DNA from: Sulfitobacter sp. M39
GTDB taxonomy: Bacteria > Pseudomonadota > Alphaproteobacteria > Rhodobacterales > Rhodobacteraceae
Length of the DNA: 64,000 bases
Assembly: GCF_021735935.1 (NCBI RefSeq)
Contig: NZ_WMDZ01000001.1
Coordinates: 1,798,001 to 1,862,000 of the forward strand
Direction of reading: 5' to 3'
Below are positions 63,253 through 64,000 of this stretch, in pieces (the first letter of the stretch is position 1; every line of letters starts with the position of its first letter). The translations under genes were made by a program, and so were the position numbers. The notes beneath the pieces are model-generated. The model ran no database searches. It was not told the DNA's origin and saw only the letters and a list, made by a program, of their open reading frames with translations.

Positions 63253-64000
63253 ATGAACATACCTGAAAAGATGAAAGCAATCGTCCTGACCGGCCACGGC
63301 GGCTTGGACAAACTTGAATGGCGCGAGGATGTGCCGGTGCCGCGCCCCGCGGCCGGCGAGGTGTTGATCCGCGTGGGCGCATCCGCGGTGAACAATACCG
63401 ACATCAACACCCGCACGGGGTGGTATTCAAAGGCAGTGCGCGGCGACACCGGATCAGCTGCCGCCGACGGCTATGACGGGGCGTCGGATGCGGATGGTGG
63501 CTGGTCGGGCGCGTTAAGCTTTCCACGCATTCAGGGTGCCGATTGCTGCGGAGAGATCATCGCCGTCGGTGAAGGCGTCGACAGCGCCCGGATGGGCGAG
63601 CGTGTGTTGGTGCGCCCGATGTACTGCCCCTTGGGGGCAGAGCCGGATGCTCTTGTGACTTTCGGGTCAGAGCGGAACGGTGGCTTTGCTGAATACACCA
63701 CGGTTGGCGAAGAAAATGCGCTGCGGATCAACAGCCCGCTGACGGATGCAGAGCTTGCGTCGTTCCCCTGCGCGTTCTCTACCGCCGAAGGTATGATCCA
63801 GCGCGCCGGTTTGAGGGCAGAGCGGGTGCTGATCACCGGGGCGTCCGGCGGTGTCGGTTCTGCGGCGGTTCAGCTTGCGAAACGGCGCGGCGCGCATGTC
63901 ACGGCCTCTACAAGCGCGGCCAAAATGGAGGCGCTGAAAGACCTTGGCGCTGATGTGGTGCTTGATCGAGACGAAACACTGCCCACGGATGCTTTTGACG
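63253..64000 (+). CDS. Zinc-binding/quinone oxidoreductase-like protein (MDR family), 3' end cut by window
   Basis: 249 codons are visible, open to the window end. The MDR fold is clear: KMKAIVLTGHGGLDKLEWRE at the start, GADCCGEIIAVGEGVDSARM and GERVLVRP, then the NAD(P)-binding ITGASGGVGSAAVQLAKRRGA near 195-215. Zinc ligands cannot be confirmed; GADCCGEI carries two Cys. The ATG at 63253 lies close to a GGAGCAAGCG ribosome site. Divergent from the TetR gene, which likely controls it. Confidence 0.85.
   Translation, partial: MNIPEKMKAIVLTGHGGLDKLEWREDVPVPRPAAGEVLIRVGASAVNNTDINTRTGWYSKAVRGDTGSAAADGYDGASDADGGWSGALSFPRIQGADCCGEIIAVGEGVDSARMGERVLVRPMYCPLGAEPDALVTFGSERNGGFAEYTTVGEENALRINSPLTDAELASFPCAFSTAEGMIQRAGLRAERVLITGASGGVGSAAVQLAKRRGAHVTASTSAAKMEALKDLGADVVLDRDETLPTDAFD

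Overview
The window is a stretch of GC-rich chromosome from an alphaproteobacterium, most probably a member of the Roseobacter group (Rhodobacterales; a Sulfitobacter- or Roseovarius-like marine genus is a guess). The reasons are the form II coxSLM cluster, TRAP transporters of both the DctPQM and TAXI kinds, a BioR-controlled biotin locus, the cysG-DUF2849-cysI-cysH-DUF934 sulfur operon, and dense gene packing with many ATGA stop/start overlaps. No prophage, insertion sequence, CRISPR array or replication origin was seen.

Layout. 1-4.2 kb: tail of an unidentified gene, then coxS-coxL-coxM (form II CO-dehydrogenase-like molybdenum hydroxylase). 4.3-8.0 kb: an OmpA-family protein with a very long Ala/Glu-rich stalk, infC with a probable non-AUG start, and a second Ala-rich acidic membrane protein. 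8.1-14.1 kb: leftward assimilatory sulfur operon (cysG, DUF2849, cysI, cysH, DUF934) followed by fpr, with a divergent Lrp-type regulator. 14.2-21.9 kb: a cytochrome P450, then dctBD and dctPQM for C4-dicarboxylate sensing and TRAP uptake. 21.9-32.5 kb: housekeeping genes (tpiA, an A-type Fe-S carrier, a glycerophosphodiesterase, sufT, a RimB-RimK fusion, tgt, an old yellow enzyme, lon, an HU-like protein, tRNA-Val). 32.8-41.3 kb: a crotonase, then a ten-gene leftward thiamine operon (thiD-O-S-G-E-F, thiY, tenA, thiZ, thiX) under a TPP riboswitch. 41.8-45.1 kb: a TAXI-TRAP transporter. 45.1-48.2 kb: an arsenic island (ArsR-ArsC fusion, GAPDH, ArsJ). 48.4-53.2 kb: a thioesterase, bioY-bioB with bioR, and a NicO/DUF1007 metal-transport pair. 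53.3-57.0 kb: a YehZYXW-type betaine ABC transporter. 57.2-59.4 kb: a GlxA-type regulator, an NTF2-like protein, a truncated glyoxalase-fold remnant and YaeQ. 59.7-64 kb: iorAB-type molybdenum hydroxylase, a TetR regulator with two palindromic operators, and the start of a divergent quinone-oxidoreductase-like gene cut by the window end.

How the genes work together. The cys genes reduce APS to sulfite to sulfide and make the siroheme needed for this; fpr may supply reduced ferredoxin. DctB/DctD sense dicarboxylates and probably act at two TGTGCG-N6-CGCACA boxes in front of dctP. The thi operon combines de novo thiazole synthesis, TMP assembly and pyrimidine salvage. The ars genes form the arsenate to 1-arseno-3-phosphoglycerate to ArsJ efflux route plus an arsenate reductase fused to its own repressor. 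BioR boxes lie in front of bioY and bioR.

The observations most worth a second look are the DctD homologue that lacks both the Walker A lysine and the GAFTGA loop, the ArsR-ArsC fusion with an unusual C-terminal cysteine trio, the ThiF homologue without zinc cysteines, the paired Ala-rich proteins around infC, and the several well-defined operators. I see no wholly undescribed multi-gene system.
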